DNA of 64,000 nt from RYN-230 sp963723595 (GTDB taxonomy: Bacteria; Actinomycetota; Actinomycetes; Streptosporangiales; Streptosporangiaceae). Where the stretch lies: NCBI GenBank assembly GCA_963723595.1, contig CAVRRQ010000002.1, positions 1,116,001-1,180,000 of the forward strand. Reading direction: 5' to 3'. Position numbers and translations under genes: made by a program. Under the pieces are notes generated by a model that worked only from the letters and a program-made list of their open reading frames with translations, searched no databases and was not told the DNA's origin. Below are positions 55,033-64,000 of the stretch, piece after piece; the stretch's first letter is position 1; every line of letters starts with the position of its first letter.

Positions 55033-55615
55033 TCAGCTCTCCTTGAACGGGAATCCGAGCCGCCGCAGCAGCGAACGGCCCTCATCGTCGGTGGTCGCCG
55101 TGGTCACGAGCGTCACGTCCATGCCACGCTGACGGTCCACCTGGTCGGCGTCGATCTCATGGAACATGAGCTGCTCGTTCAGCCCGAAGGTGTAGTTCCC
55201 CCGGCCGTCGAACTGCCGGTCGGACAGGCCGCGGAAGTCACGGATCCGGGGCAGGGCCAGCGACAGCAGACGGTCGCAGAACTCCCACATCCGGTCGCCG
55301 CGCAGCGTCACGTGGGCGCCGATCGGCATGCCCTCGCGCAGCTTGAACTGGGCGATGGACTTCCGGGCCCGGGCGACCGCGGGCTTCTGCCCGGTGATCA
55401 CCGCGAGGTCCCGGAGCGCGCCGTCGATCAGCTTGGCGTCGCGGGCCGCCTCGCCGACCCCCATGTTGACCACGATCTTGGTCAGCGTGGGGATCTGCAT
55501 CACGTTGGCGTACCCGAACTCCTCGCGCAGGGCCGGGGCGATCTCCTGGCGGTAACGCTCCTTGAGCCGCGGCACGGGCCGGGCGGTCCGGGCGCTCTTG
55601 CGTGGTGGTAGTCAT
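55033..55615 (-). CDS. rplE: 50S ribosomal protein L5 (uL5), one frameshift
   Basis: MTTTTQERPDRP leads into VPRLKERYRQEIAPALREEFGYANVMQIPTLTKIVVNMGVGEAARDAKLI, then RARKSIAQFKLREGMPIGAHVTLRGDRMWEF and the end TTATTDDEGRSLLRRLGFPFKES. An extra base at about 55575-55592 lies within the first 15-20 codons. Corrected length is 193. Binds 5S rRNA and contacts P-site tRNA. The ATG overlaps the rplX stop by one base (TGATG). Confidence 0.95.
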
Positions 55616-55975
55616 CAGAAGTCCTTACCGCCCGGGCGGGAGATCCGGATCTTGGTGCCGTCGTCGTCGATAACGGAACCCGGCCCGGGCCGCCTTCTTG
55701 GTGTCCGGGTCAACCAGCTGGACGTTGCTCACGTGGATGGGCGCCTCGGTGTTCGTGATGCCGCCTTCCTTGGCACCACGAGCGCCCTGGTAGTCCACCT
55801 TCTTGTTCTTGCGGACCATGTTGACGCCCTGCACCAGGACCCGCTGCCGCTCGGGGTCAGCGAGGATGACCGTGCCTTCCCGGCCACGGTCCCGGCCCGC
55901 GACGACCACCACGTGGTCGCCCTTCTTGATCTTCATGCGCGGCGGCCTGGCCGACGCGCCGTCCTTCTTAGCCAT
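55615..55975 (-). CDS. rplX: 50S ribosomal protein L24 (uL24), one frameshift
   Basis: KOW-motif protein: MKIKKGDHVVVVAGRDRGREGTVILADPERQRVLVQGVNMVRKNKK and PIHVSNVQLVDPDTKKAARAG, then after removing an extra G at 55679-55681 SVIDDDGTKIRISRPGGKDF. I start at MAKKDGASARPPR (55975) because AGGAAGG lies five bases upstream; MKIKKGD (55936) is the usual family start. 119 residues restored. Confidence 0.94.
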
Positions 55976-55998
55976 CACGGCCTTCCTGCTCTGGTACA

Positions 55999-56368
55999 TC
56001 ACAGCACCTCCGGCGCGAGCGAGATGATCCGCATGAAGCGCTTCTCGCGCAGCTCACGGCCGACCGGGCCGAAGATGCGGGTGCCGCGCGGCTTCCCCGC
56101 CGTCCCTGATGAGGACGGCGGCGTTCTCGTCGAAACGGATGTAGGAACCGTCGCCGCGGCGGCGCTCCTTGCGGGTGCGCACCACGACCGCCTTGACGAC
56201 ATCGCCCTTCTTCACCCCGGCACCGGGAAGGGCATCCTTCACTGTCGCCACGATGACATCACCGATGCCCGCGTATCGCCGGCCGGAGCCGCCGAGCACG
56301 CGGATACACAAGATCTCCTTGGCACCGGTGTTGTCGGCGACTTTAAGCCGCGACTCCTGCTGGATCAC
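55999..56368 (-). CDS. rplN: 50S ribosomal protein L14 (uL14), one frameshift
   Basis: MIQQESRLKVADNTGAKEILCIRVLGGSGRRYAGIGDVIVATVKDALPGAGVKKGDVVKAVVVRTRKERRRGDGSYIRFDENAAVLI is canonical. An extra base in the CCCC run at 56095-56098 precedes KPRGTRIFGPVGRELREKRFMRIISLAPEVL. The corrected length, 122, is exactly the family length, strong support for an error rather than decay. Confidence 0.96.
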
Positions 56369-56425
56369 GTCAACTCCTGCTTCCTGACGCCGGGGTTCTC
56401 GCGGGGATCGCCCCCGCGGTGGTAA

Positions 56426-56704
56426 TTACTTGGCCTTCTCCAGGATCTCCGAGACCCGCCAGCGCTTCGTCGCGGACAGCGGCCTGGTTTCCATCAGCCG
56501 CACCCGGTCGCCGACGCCGCAGGCATTCTCGCCGTCGTGCGCCGTGTACTTCTTGGTGCGCCGGATGACCTTGCCGTACTTGGGGTGCTTCACCCGGTCC
56601 TCGACGATGACCACGACGGTCTTGTCCATCTTGTCGCTGACCACGTAACCTTCGCGGATCTTGCGGTAGCCCCGGTCGGGCACCCCGCCCTGCCTCGACG
56701 TCAC
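56426..56704 (-). CDS. rpsQ: 30S ribosomal protein S17 (uS17)
   Basis: Intact, 92 residues: GYRKIREGYVVSDKMDKTVVVIVEDRVKHPKYGKVIRRTKKYTAHDGENACGVGDRVRLMETRPLSATKRWRVSEILEKAK. The GTG start overlaps the rpmC stop (GTGA), which fixes it. Primary binder of 16S rRNA. Confidence 0.97.
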   Translation of the reverse strand: MTSRQGGVPDRGYRKIREGYVVSDKMDKTVVVIVEDRVKHPKYGKVIRRTKKYTAHDGENACGVGDRVRLMETRPLSATKRWRVSEILEKAK

Positions 56705-56938
56705 TCACTGTCTTCCGCCTCCTCCACCAAGGTCACAATGCCAAGCTCGCGTTCCCGCTTCACCGTGTAGATGCGGGCGATCTCCTTGCGGACGGCGCGC
56801 AGCCGCCCGTGGCTCTCGAGCTGGCCGGTCGCGGCCTGGAAGCGCAGGTTGAACAGCTCCGTCTTGGCTTCCAGCCAGCTTGCTGTTCAGCTCTTCCTCG
56901 CTGGCATTCCGCAGGTCAGCGGCGGCTAGGCTCGCCAT
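56701..56938 (-). CDS. rpmC: 50S ribosomal protein L29 (uL29), one frameshift
   Basis: MASLAAADLRNASEEELNSK, then after removing an extra base near 56879-56881, LEAKTELFNLRFQAATGQLESHGRLRAVRKEIARIYTVKRERELGIVTLVEEAEDSE. Restored length 78. Lies at the polypeptide exit. The ATG is inside a partial copy of the rplP 3' end (see repeat entry), separated from rplP by 76 bases. Confidence 0.94.
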
Positions 56939-57069
56939 CAGCTCTCACCGACTTCACGGGTCACGAACTTTGCCCCTCCAGCGAGCAGAGCATGGGCAGC
57001 TTGTGCGCTGAACATCAGCTCTCACCCACCTCTCGGGTCACGAACTTGCACTTCATGGGCAGCTTGTGC
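56936..57069 (-). repeat. Diverged partial duplication of the rplP 3' end before rpmC
   Basis: The true rplP end with its stop (57013-57069) and a second copy (56936-57006) share a CACAAGCTGCCCATG-like start and the segment encoding KFVTREVGES plus TGATG. The second copy has a 14-base insertion and three scattered changes and no longer reads as one frame, but it supplies the sequence immediately before and including the rpmC ATG. Confidence 0.75.
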
Positions 57070-57434
57070 ATGGCGCGCCGGAGCGCTTCGCGGGCCACCG
57101 GCTCCGCCACCCCGGACAGCTCGAACATCACGCGCCCGGGCTTGACGTTGGCCACCCACCACTCGGGCGAGCCCTTGCCGGAACCCATCCGGGTCTCGGC
57201 CGGCTTCTTGGTCAGCGGGCGGTCCGGGTAGATCGTGATCCACACCTTGCCGCCACGGCGGATGTGCCGGGTCATGGCGATACGGGCGGACTCGATCTGC
57301 CGGTTGGTCACGTAAGCGTGCTCGAGGGCCTGGATACCGTACTCACCGAAGACCACCCGGGTGCCGCCCTTGGCGACCCCGTGCCGGTCCGGCCGGTGCT
57401 GCTTGCGGTACTTGACCCTGCGCGGGATAAGCAT
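57015..57434 (-). CDS. rplP: 50S ribosomal protein L16 (uL16)
   Basis: Intact, 139 residues: MLIPRRVKYRKQHRPDRHGVAKGGTRVVFGEYGIQALEHAYVTNRQIESARIAMTRHIRRGGKVWITIYPDRPLTKKPAETRMGSGKGSPEWWVANVKPGRVMFELSG. Helps form the A-site tRNA pocket. Starts three bases after the rpsC stop. Its 3' end is partly duplicated downstream. Confidence 0.98.
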   Translation of the reverse strand: MLIPRRVKYRKQHRPDRHGVAKGGTRVVFGEYGIQALEHAYVTNRQIESARIAMTRHIRRGGKVWITIYPDRPLTKKPAETRMGSGKGSPEWWVANVKPGRVMFELSGVAEPVAREALRRAMHKLPMKCKFVTREVGES

Positions 57435-57437
57435 TGA

Positions 57438-58304
<867 letters not shown>

Positions 58305-58305
<1 letters not shown>

Positions 58306-58654
58306 TAGCGGGACCTCCCCTTGGGCTCGTCCGAGACGATTACCGTGATGTGGCTGGTGCGCTTGTTGATCCGGTAGCCCCGGCCCTGCGCCCGCGGCCG
58401 GAATCGCTTCAGCGTCGGCCCTTCGTCCACCCACGCCCGGCTCACCACGAGCGAGCCGGCGTCCACCTGCTGGCATGCTCAGCATTGGCGATGGCGCTCG
58501 CGAGCACCTTGCCCACCGGGTCACTGGCCGACTGCGGCGCAAAGGCCAGCGCCGCCTGCGCATCGGTGGCAGGCATGCCACGGATCAAGTCCACCACGCG
58601 GCGGGCCTTCCGCGGCGTGACGCGTACATACCGCGCCTTCGCCCTTGCTTCCAT
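58305..58654 (-). CDS. rplV: 50S ribosomal protein L22 (uL22), one missing base
   Basis: MEARAKARYVRVTPRKARRVVDLIRGMPATDAQAALAFAPQSASDPVGKVLASAIANAEH, then in the next frame QQVDAGSLVVSRAWVDEGPTLKRFRPRAQGRGYRINKRTSHITVIVSDEPKGRSR. One base is missing near 58473. Restored length 116. Lines the exit tunnel. Confidence 0.95.
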
Positions 58655-58702
58655 GCTTCTCTCTCGCTCTCTCTGTATGCGTGCCTGGTGTCAGCCGCCG
58701 GG

Positions 58703-58981
58703 CTAACGGCGGCTGCGCCGGTCATCCCGGACGTGACTGCGGAACGTGCGGGTGGGCGCGAACTCGCCGAGCTTGTGGCCGACCATGGCCTCGGTGATGA
58801 ACACCGGCACGTGCTTACGGCCGTCGTGCACCGCGATCGTGTGGCCCAGCATCGCAGGAACGATCATGGAACGCCGCGACCATGTCTTGATCAGGTTCCT
58901 GGTGCCCTTCTCGTTCTGCACGTCCACCTTCTTGCTCAGGTGGTCGTCGACGAACGGGCCCTTCTTGAGACTACGAGGCAT
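58703..58981 (-). CDS. rpsS: 30S ribosomal protein S19 (uS19)
   Basis: Intact, 92 residues: MPRSLKKGPFVDDHLSKKVDVQNEKGTRNLIKTWSRRSMIVPAMLGHTIAVHDGRKHVPVFITEAMVGHKLGEFAPTRTFRSHVRDDRRSRR. Standard S10-operon position between rplB and rplV. Confidence 0.98.
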   Translation of the reverse strand: MPRSLKKGPFVDDHLSKKVDVQNEKGTRNLIKTWSRRSMIVPAMLGHTIAVHDGRKHVPVFITEAMVGHKLGEFAPTRTFRSHVRDDRRSRR

Positions 58982-58993
58982 CGTTGGGTGCTC

Positions 58994-59827
58994 CTACCGC
59001 TTCTTCTTGCTGCGCCTGCGGACGATCAGCCGGTCGCTAGGCTTATGGGCTTTCCGGGTCCGGCCCTCGGGCTTGCCCCAGGGGCTGACCGGATGCCGGC
59101 CACCGGAGCTCTTGCCCTCGCCGCCGCCCAGCGGGTGGTCGACCGGGTTCATCGCGACGCCGCGGACCGTGGGACGGTGTCCCTTCCACCGGTTACGGCC
59201 CGCCTTGCCGAGCTTGATGTTGCCCTGCTCGGCGTTGCCAACCTCGCCGACGGTGGCCCGGCAGGCCGCGTCGACCCGGCGGATCTCGCCGGAGGGCATC
59301 CGCAGCTGGGCGAAGCCGCCGTCCTTGGCCAGCAGCTGGACCCCGGATCCGGCTGAGCGCGCGATCTTCGCGCCGCCGCCGGGCCGGAGCTCGATCGCGT
59401 GCACCACGGTGCCGGTCGGGATGTTCCGCAGCGGCAGGCAGTTGCCCGGCCGGATGTCGGACCCCGCGCCGTTCTCCACCCGGTCCCCCTGGGACAGGCC
59501 CTGGGGGGCGAGGATGTAGCGCTTCTCCCCGTCGGCGTAGTGCAGCAGCGCGATCCGGGAGGTGCGGTTGGGGTCGTACTCGATGTGCGCGACCTTGGCC
59601 GGGATGCCGTCCTTGTCGTGCCGCCGGAAGTCGATCAGCCGGTAGGCGCGCTTGTGGCCGCCGCCCTGGTGCCGCGCCGTGATCCGGCCGTGCACATTAC
59701 GGCCGCCGCGCGAGGTCAGCGGGCGGACCAGCGACTTCTCCGGCTTGTCTCGGGTGAGTTCGGAAAAGTCCGCGCCACTCGCACCCCGCCGTCCCGGGGT
59801 GGTGGGCTTGTACTTGCGGATAGCCAT
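58994..59827 (-). CDS. rplB: 50S ribosomal protein L2 (uL2)
   Basis: Intact, 277 residues: MAIRKYKPTTPGRRGASGADFSELTRDKPEKSLVRPLTSRGGRNVHGRITARHQGGGHKRAYRLIDF..., with the peptidyl-transferase-centre region GKAGRNRWKGHRPTVRGVAMNPVDHPLGGGEGKSSGGRHPVSPWG. One of the most conserved proteins; its intact frame contrasts with many neighbours. Confidence 0.99.
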   Translation of the reverse strand: MAIRKYKPTTPGRRGASGADFSELTRDKPEKSLVRPLTSRGGRNVHGRITARHQGGGHKRAYRLIDFRRHDKDGIPAKVAHIEYDPNRTSRIALLHYADGEKRYILAPQGLSQGDRVENGAGSDIRPGNCLPLRNIPTGTVVHAIELRPGGGAKIARSAGSGVQLLAKDGGFAQLRMPSGEIRRVDAACRATVGEVGNAEQGNIKLGKAGRNRWKGHRPTVRGVAMNPVDHPLGGGEGKSSGGRHPVSPWGKPEGRTRKAHKPSDRLIVRRRSKKKR

Positions 59828-59861
59828 GTGTGCTCAAGCTCCTCAGGATGTGGCCGGTGGC

Positions 59862-60170
59862 CTAGCTGACCGGGCCGCCGAAGACATCGATGCGCTCCCC
59901 TTCGGCGAGGCTCACGATGGCCCGCTTGGTGGATGCCCGCTGGCCCCAGCCGAACCGGGTACGGCGGCGCTTGCCCGCCCGGTTGAGCGTGTTGACGCCG
60001 GTCACCTTGACTCCGAAGATGGCCTCGACCGCCTGCCGGACCTGGGTCCGGTTGGCGTCGGGAGCGACCAGGAAGGTGTACTTGCCGTCGTCGGCAAGCC
60101 GGTACGTCTTCTCCGAGATCACCGGGCGCAGCAGGATGTCCCGGTGGTCCGGGATCCGGTTCGAGCTCAC
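59862..60170 (-). CDS. rplW: 50S ribosomal protein L23 (uL23)
   Basis: Intact, 102 residues: DHRDILLRPVISEKTYRLADDGKYTFLVAPDANRTQVRQAVEAIFGVKVTGVNTLNRAGKRRRTRFGWGQRASTKRAIVSLAEGERIDVFGGPVS. Docking site for trigger factor and SRP at the tunnel exit. The GTG start overlaps the rplD stop (GTGA). Confidence 0.98.
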   Translation of the reverse strand: MSSNRIPDHRDILLRPVISEKTYRLADDGKYTFLVAPDANRTQVRQAVEAIFGVKVTGVNTLNRAGKRRRTRFGWGQRASTKRAIVSLAEGERIDVFGGPVS

Positions 60171-61032
60171 TGCTCCTCACCCTCCTTCGGGGTGGTGCGG
60201 CGGCGGGGGGCCTTGGGCTGCGCCTCATCGGCGGGCGGGGCCGCGGCCTCACCCGCGGGCTCGGCATCGTCGGCCGTGCTGAGCCTTGGCGGTGCGTCGC
60301 CTTAGGCGCGGCGTCGGCCTTAGGCGCGGCGTCGGCCTTGGGCTTGCTGGCCCGCCGCTTCGGGGCCTCCGCCTGGTCCGTACTGGGAGTGATGGGCTGG
60401 CCGGTGAACGCGGACAGGGCCGCCTCGGTGAACACGATGTGCTCACTGGCCAGCACGTCGTACGTGTTCAGCTGGCCGGTGGCCAGCAGCCGCACGCCCG
60501 GCGCGTTGCGCAGGCTCTTCCAGGTCCGCTCGTCCTCAGCCTCAGCCACGACGAGGACCCGGGCGTTGAGCTTGCCGTCCAGCAGGCCGATGGCCGTGCG
60601 CAGCACGGCCATCGCGTCGCGGGTGCGCGGCGAATCGCTGTCCACGAACCCGGTGACCACGGCGATCCGGCCGTTGGCGGCCCGGTCAGACAGCGCGCCT
60701 CGCAGCGCGGCGGCCTTCATCTTCTTCGGCGTGCGCTGCACGTAGGAGCGGGGCTGCGGGCCGTGCACGGTGCCGCCGCCCGCGTACTGCGGGGCACGCA
60801 GCGAACCCTGGCGGGCCCGGCCGGTGCCCTTCTGGCGGTAGGGCTTCTTGCCGCCGCCGCGGACCAGGCCGCGGGTCTTGGTGGCGTGCGTACCCTGCCG
60901 GGCCGCGGCCTCCTGGGCCACGACGACCTGGTGGATCAGCGGCACGTTGACCGGCGCGCTGAAGATCTCGTCGGGAAGCTCCACATCCTGGCCGCCCCGG
61001 CCGGACGGGGAGACGACGCTGACGGTGGTCAC
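60167..61032 (-). CDS. rplD: 50S ribosomal protein L4 (uL4) with Lys/Ala repeat and acidic tail, net -1 indel in the tail
   Basis: Core: PDEIFSAPVNVPLIHQVVVAQEAAARQGTHATKTRGLVRGGGKKPYRQKGTGRARQGSLRAPQYAGGGTVHGP...RTPKKMKAAALRGALSDRA, ending EHIVFTEAALSAFTG. A long tail follows with PKADAAPKADAAPKA repeats and, after an indel near 60290-60299, an acidic ADDAEPAGEAAAPPADEAQ segment ending at the stop overlapping rplW. The family usually ends soon after the core, so the ~70-residue tail is an extension. Confidence 0.95.
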
Positions 61033-61700
61033 CGGGCCCCCTCCTTCGTGGCGGTCTGCGGCGCCCGGACGGCGCTGCGGACCAGGATCAGGCCGCCCTT
61101 GGGGCCGGGAACGGCTCCCTTGATGAGCAGCAGGCCGCGGTCGATGTCGACCCCGTGCACGGTGAGACTGGGGGTCGTGGTGCGCTCGCCGCCCATCCGG
61201 CCGGCCATCCGGACGCCCTTGAACACGCGGCCGGGGGTGGCGCAGGCGCCGATGGAACCGGGTGAGCGGTGCTTGCGCTGGGTGCCGTGGGAGGCGGACA
61301 GGCCCTTGAACCCGTGCCGCTTCATCACGCCCGCGAAGCCCTTGCCCCGGCTCTTGCCGGTCACGTTAACCAGCTCGCCCGGGGCGAACGTCTCGGCGGT
61401 GACTTCCTGGCCCAGCGTGTAGTCGGTCGCGTCATCGGTCCGCAGCTCGACCAGGTAGCGGCGCGGGGTCACCGAGGCCTTGGCGAAGTGGCCAGCCACG
61501 GGCTTGGTCACCCGGCGCGGGTCGATCTCGCCGTAGCCCAGCTGAACGGCCGAGTAGCCGTTGGCGTCCGGCGTCCGTACCGCGGTCACGACGCAGGGGC
61601 CCGCCGCGATCACCGTCACGGGAACCATCCGCCCGTCGGCGTCGAAGACCTGGCTCATGCCCAGCTTCGTGCCGAGGACGCCCTTGGTGTGATTGGTCAT
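61029..61700 (-). CDS. rplC: 50S ribosomal protein L3 (uL3)
   Basis: Intact, 223 residues: GVLGTKLGMSQVFDADGRMVPVTVIAAGPCVVTAVRT, GKSRGKGFAGVMKRHGFKGLSASHGTQRKHRSPGSIGACATPGRVFKGVRMAGRMGGERTTTPSLTV, including the loop reaching the peptidyl-transferase centre. The stop overlaps the rplD start (ATGA-type, four bases). It begins 13 bases after rpsJ. Confidence 0.98.
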   Translation of the reverse strand: MTNHTKGVLGTKLGMSQVFDADGRMVPVTVIAAGPCVVTAVRTPDANGYSAVQLGYGEIDPRRVTKPVAGHFAKASVTPRRYLVELRTDDATDYTLGQEVTAETFAPGELVNVTGKSRGKGFAGVMKRHGFKGLSASHGTQRKHRSPGSIGACATPGRVFKGVRMAGRMGGERTTTPSLTVHGVDIDRGLLLIKGAVPGPKGGLILVRSAVRAPQTATKEGAR

Positions 61701-61713
61701 GTCGGTGCGTTCC

Positions 61714-62022
61714 TCAGAGCTTGATCTCGATGTCGACGCCGGCAGGCAGGTCCAGCCGCATCAGCGAGTTGACCGTCTTCGGCGTCGGGTCGATGATGTC
61801 GATCAGCCGCTTGTGGGTGCGCATCTCGAAGTGCTCCCGCGAGTCCTTGTACTTGTGCGGGGAGCGGATGACGCAGTAGATGTTCTTCTCCGTGGGCAGC
61901 GGGACAGGCCCGGCAACCCGCGCGCCGGTGCGCGTCACCGTGTTGACGATCTTCCGCGCCGAGCTGTCGATGACCTCGTGGTCATAGGCCTTGAGCCGGA
62001 TGCGGATCTTTTGTCCCGCCAT
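61714..62022 (-). CDS. rpsJ: 30S ribosomal protein S10 (uS10)
   Basis: Intact, 102 residues: MAGQKIRIRLKAYDHEVIDSSARKIVNTVTRTGARVAGPVPLPTEKNIYCVIRSPHKYKDSREHFEMRTHKRLIDIIDPTPKTVNSLMRLDLPAGVDIEIKL. First gene of the S10 operon; GGAAGG precedes the ATG. Upstream lies the dispersed element that likely ends the tuf transcript. Confidence 0.98.
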   Translation of the reverse strand: MAGQKIRIRLKAYDHEVIDSSARKIVNTVTRTGARVAGPVPLPTEKNIYCVIRSPHKYKDSREHFEMRTHKRLIDIIDPTPKTVNSLMRLDLPAGVDIEIKL

Positions 62023-62063
62023 GTGCCTTCCGTGTCCTTAGGTATTGAGGGCTCGGCTAGCCC

Positions 62064-62136
62064 GGGGGGGCCACCCCCCCGGACCCCCCGAATCGGCCGG
62101 CTCGGTGAGACCCGCCTGCGGCGGGCCCCGCCTCGC
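62064..62136. repeat. Dispersed intergenic element with internal hairpin, copy 2 (tuf-rpsJ gap)
   Basis: CCACCCCCCCGGACCCCCCGA, then CCGGCTCGGTGAG, then CCCGCC-TGC-GGCGGG and CCCCGCCTC, the same modules in the same order as 21314-21396. It lies past the tuf stop on the minus strand and probably terminates tuf. Confidence 0.65.
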
Positions 62137-62163
62137 CGGCCGATGGGCCGGGGGCGACCCTTA

Positions 62164-63357
<1,194 letters not shown>

Positions 63358-63452
63358 TGGTTTCTCCTCGTTGCGATCTGCCCCACGTCCGTGGGGCCAA
63401 GGCGCTTCCTAGCGCCGTTTCTTCTGTCTGACGTTCTGGTTGGTACTAGCAG

Positions 63453-64000
63453 TTACTCACCGCGTGCTTTGGCGATGATCTCCTTGGCAATGCTGGGCGG
63501 GACCTCCGCGTAGGAGTCGAACTGCATGCTGTAGTCCGCCCGGCCCTGGGTACGGCTGCGCAGGTCGCCCACGTAGCCGAACATCTCCGACAACGGCACG
63601 GTCGCTTTCACGACGCGGATGCCGGAGCGCTCCTCCATGGCCTGGATCTGGCCACGGCGGGCGTTAAGGTCGCCGATCACTTCACCCATGTAGTCGTCCG
63701 GGGTCCTGACCTCGACGGCCATGACCGGCTCGAGCAGCACGGGATTAGCCATCGCGGCCGCCCTCTTGAACGCCATCGATCCGGCGATCTTGAAGGCCAG
63801 CTCGGACGAGTCCACCTCGTGGTAGGCACCGTCGGTGAGCGTGACGCGCACGTCCACCATCGGGTAGCCCGCCAGGACGCCAAACTCCGCGGCATCCTGG
63901 CTTCCGGCGTCTACTGACGGGATGTACTCGCGGGGGATGCGGCCACCGGTGATCTTGTTCTCGAACTCGTAGCCGCCGCCGTCGCCGCCGGTCGGCTCCA
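63453..64000 (-). CDS. fusA: Translation elongation factor G, C-terminal part (5' part outside window)
   Basis: Only the last ~182 codons are in the window. Domain IV-V sequence: GGYEFENKITGGRIPREYIPSVDAGSQDAAEFGVLAGYPMVDVRVTLTDGAYHEVDSSELAFKIAGSMAFKRA, then VEVRTPDDYMGEVIGDLNARRGQIQAMEERSGIRVVKATVPLSEMFGYVGDLRSRTQGRADYSMQFDSYAEVP. The frame stays open to the window edge. The Met at 63860 is internal. Order fusA-tuf-rpsJ is canonical. Confidence 0.98.
   Translation of the reverse strand, partial: EPTGGDGGGYEFENKITGGRIPREYIPSVDAGSQDAAEFGVLAGYPMVDVRVTLTDGAYHEVDSSELAFKIAGSMAFKRAAAMANPVLLEPVMAVEVRTPDDYMGEVIGDLNARRGQIQAMEERSGIRVVKATVPLSEMFGYVGDLRSRTQGRADYSMQFDSYAEVPPSIAKEIIAKARGE

Overview
The window is very GC-rich DNA from an actinobacterium. 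Three things point there: the order of the S10-spc-alpha ribosomal cluster, the actinobacterial block guaB3-guaB2-anti-sigma-sigma-groEL-groES-tsaD-rimI-tsaB-tsaE-alr-nnr-acpS-glmM-rpsI-rplM, and families such as the F420/LLM oxidoreductases, DUF1707, DUF5313, the acyl-CoA carboxylase epsilon subunit and ShbA/SigD-type sigma factors. The gene content would suit Streptosporangiales or a neighbouring order, but this is a guess from gene content only.

Layout. Positions 1-10000 (mostly + strand) hold an acyl-CoA (propionyl-CoA) carboxylase system: beta subunit, a NYN-domain protein, epsilon subunit and, 4.6 kb further on, the biotinylated alpha subunit. Between them lie a MarR regulator, an LLM flavin oxidoreductase and an alkylation-repair pair (Ada-AlkA fusion plus Ogt). 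Positions 10000-20300 hold an LpdA-type flavoprotein, a gamma-glutamylcyclotransferase-like protein, a split transketolase behind a clear palindromic operator, a PH-domain membrane protein, a YbdK-type ligase coupled to an M20 amidohydrolase, an acyl-CoA mutase large subunit and a D,D-carboxypeptidase. Positions 20275-27063 (minus) hold trpS, glpD, guaB3, guaB, an anti-sigma-like membrane protein and the sigma factor. Positions 27064-30150 hold an AT-rich regulatory island and the CIRCE-controlled groES-groEL unit. Positions 30148-41750 (minus) hold the t6A genes tsaD/tsaB/tsaE with rimI, a hydrolase, NAD(P)HX repair joined in frame to alanine racemase, acpS, glmM, rpsI and rplM. After a collagen-like membrane protein on the + strand (42032-44305), the rest is the translation cluster on the minus strand: truA, rplQ, rpoA, rpsD, rpsK, rpsM, rpmJ, infA, DUF1707, adk, secY, the spc genes, the S10 genes, tuf and the end of fusA.

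Sequence quality is the dominant oddity. More than 30 genes, many of them universally essential (rpoA, secY, rplM, rplE, rplN, rpsC, groEL, guaB, trpS), carry one or more single-base indels, nearly all single extra bases and often in homopolymers, and rpsH has an in-frame amber codon. After correction each gene has the normal family length, so I treat these as sequencing or consensus errors and annotate the genes as functional. Coordinates given here span the whole restored gene.

The most interesting biological signals are: a shared palindrome (AGTAGTC-N4-GACTACT) upstream of both the NYN gene and the sigma gene; an uninterrupted NnrE-NnrD-Alr reading frame; a 22-bp palindrome at the transketolase start; a dispersed intergenic element at two distant sites; partial duplications of gene ends inside the ribosomal operon; and repeat-rich inserts in several otherwise conserved proteins.
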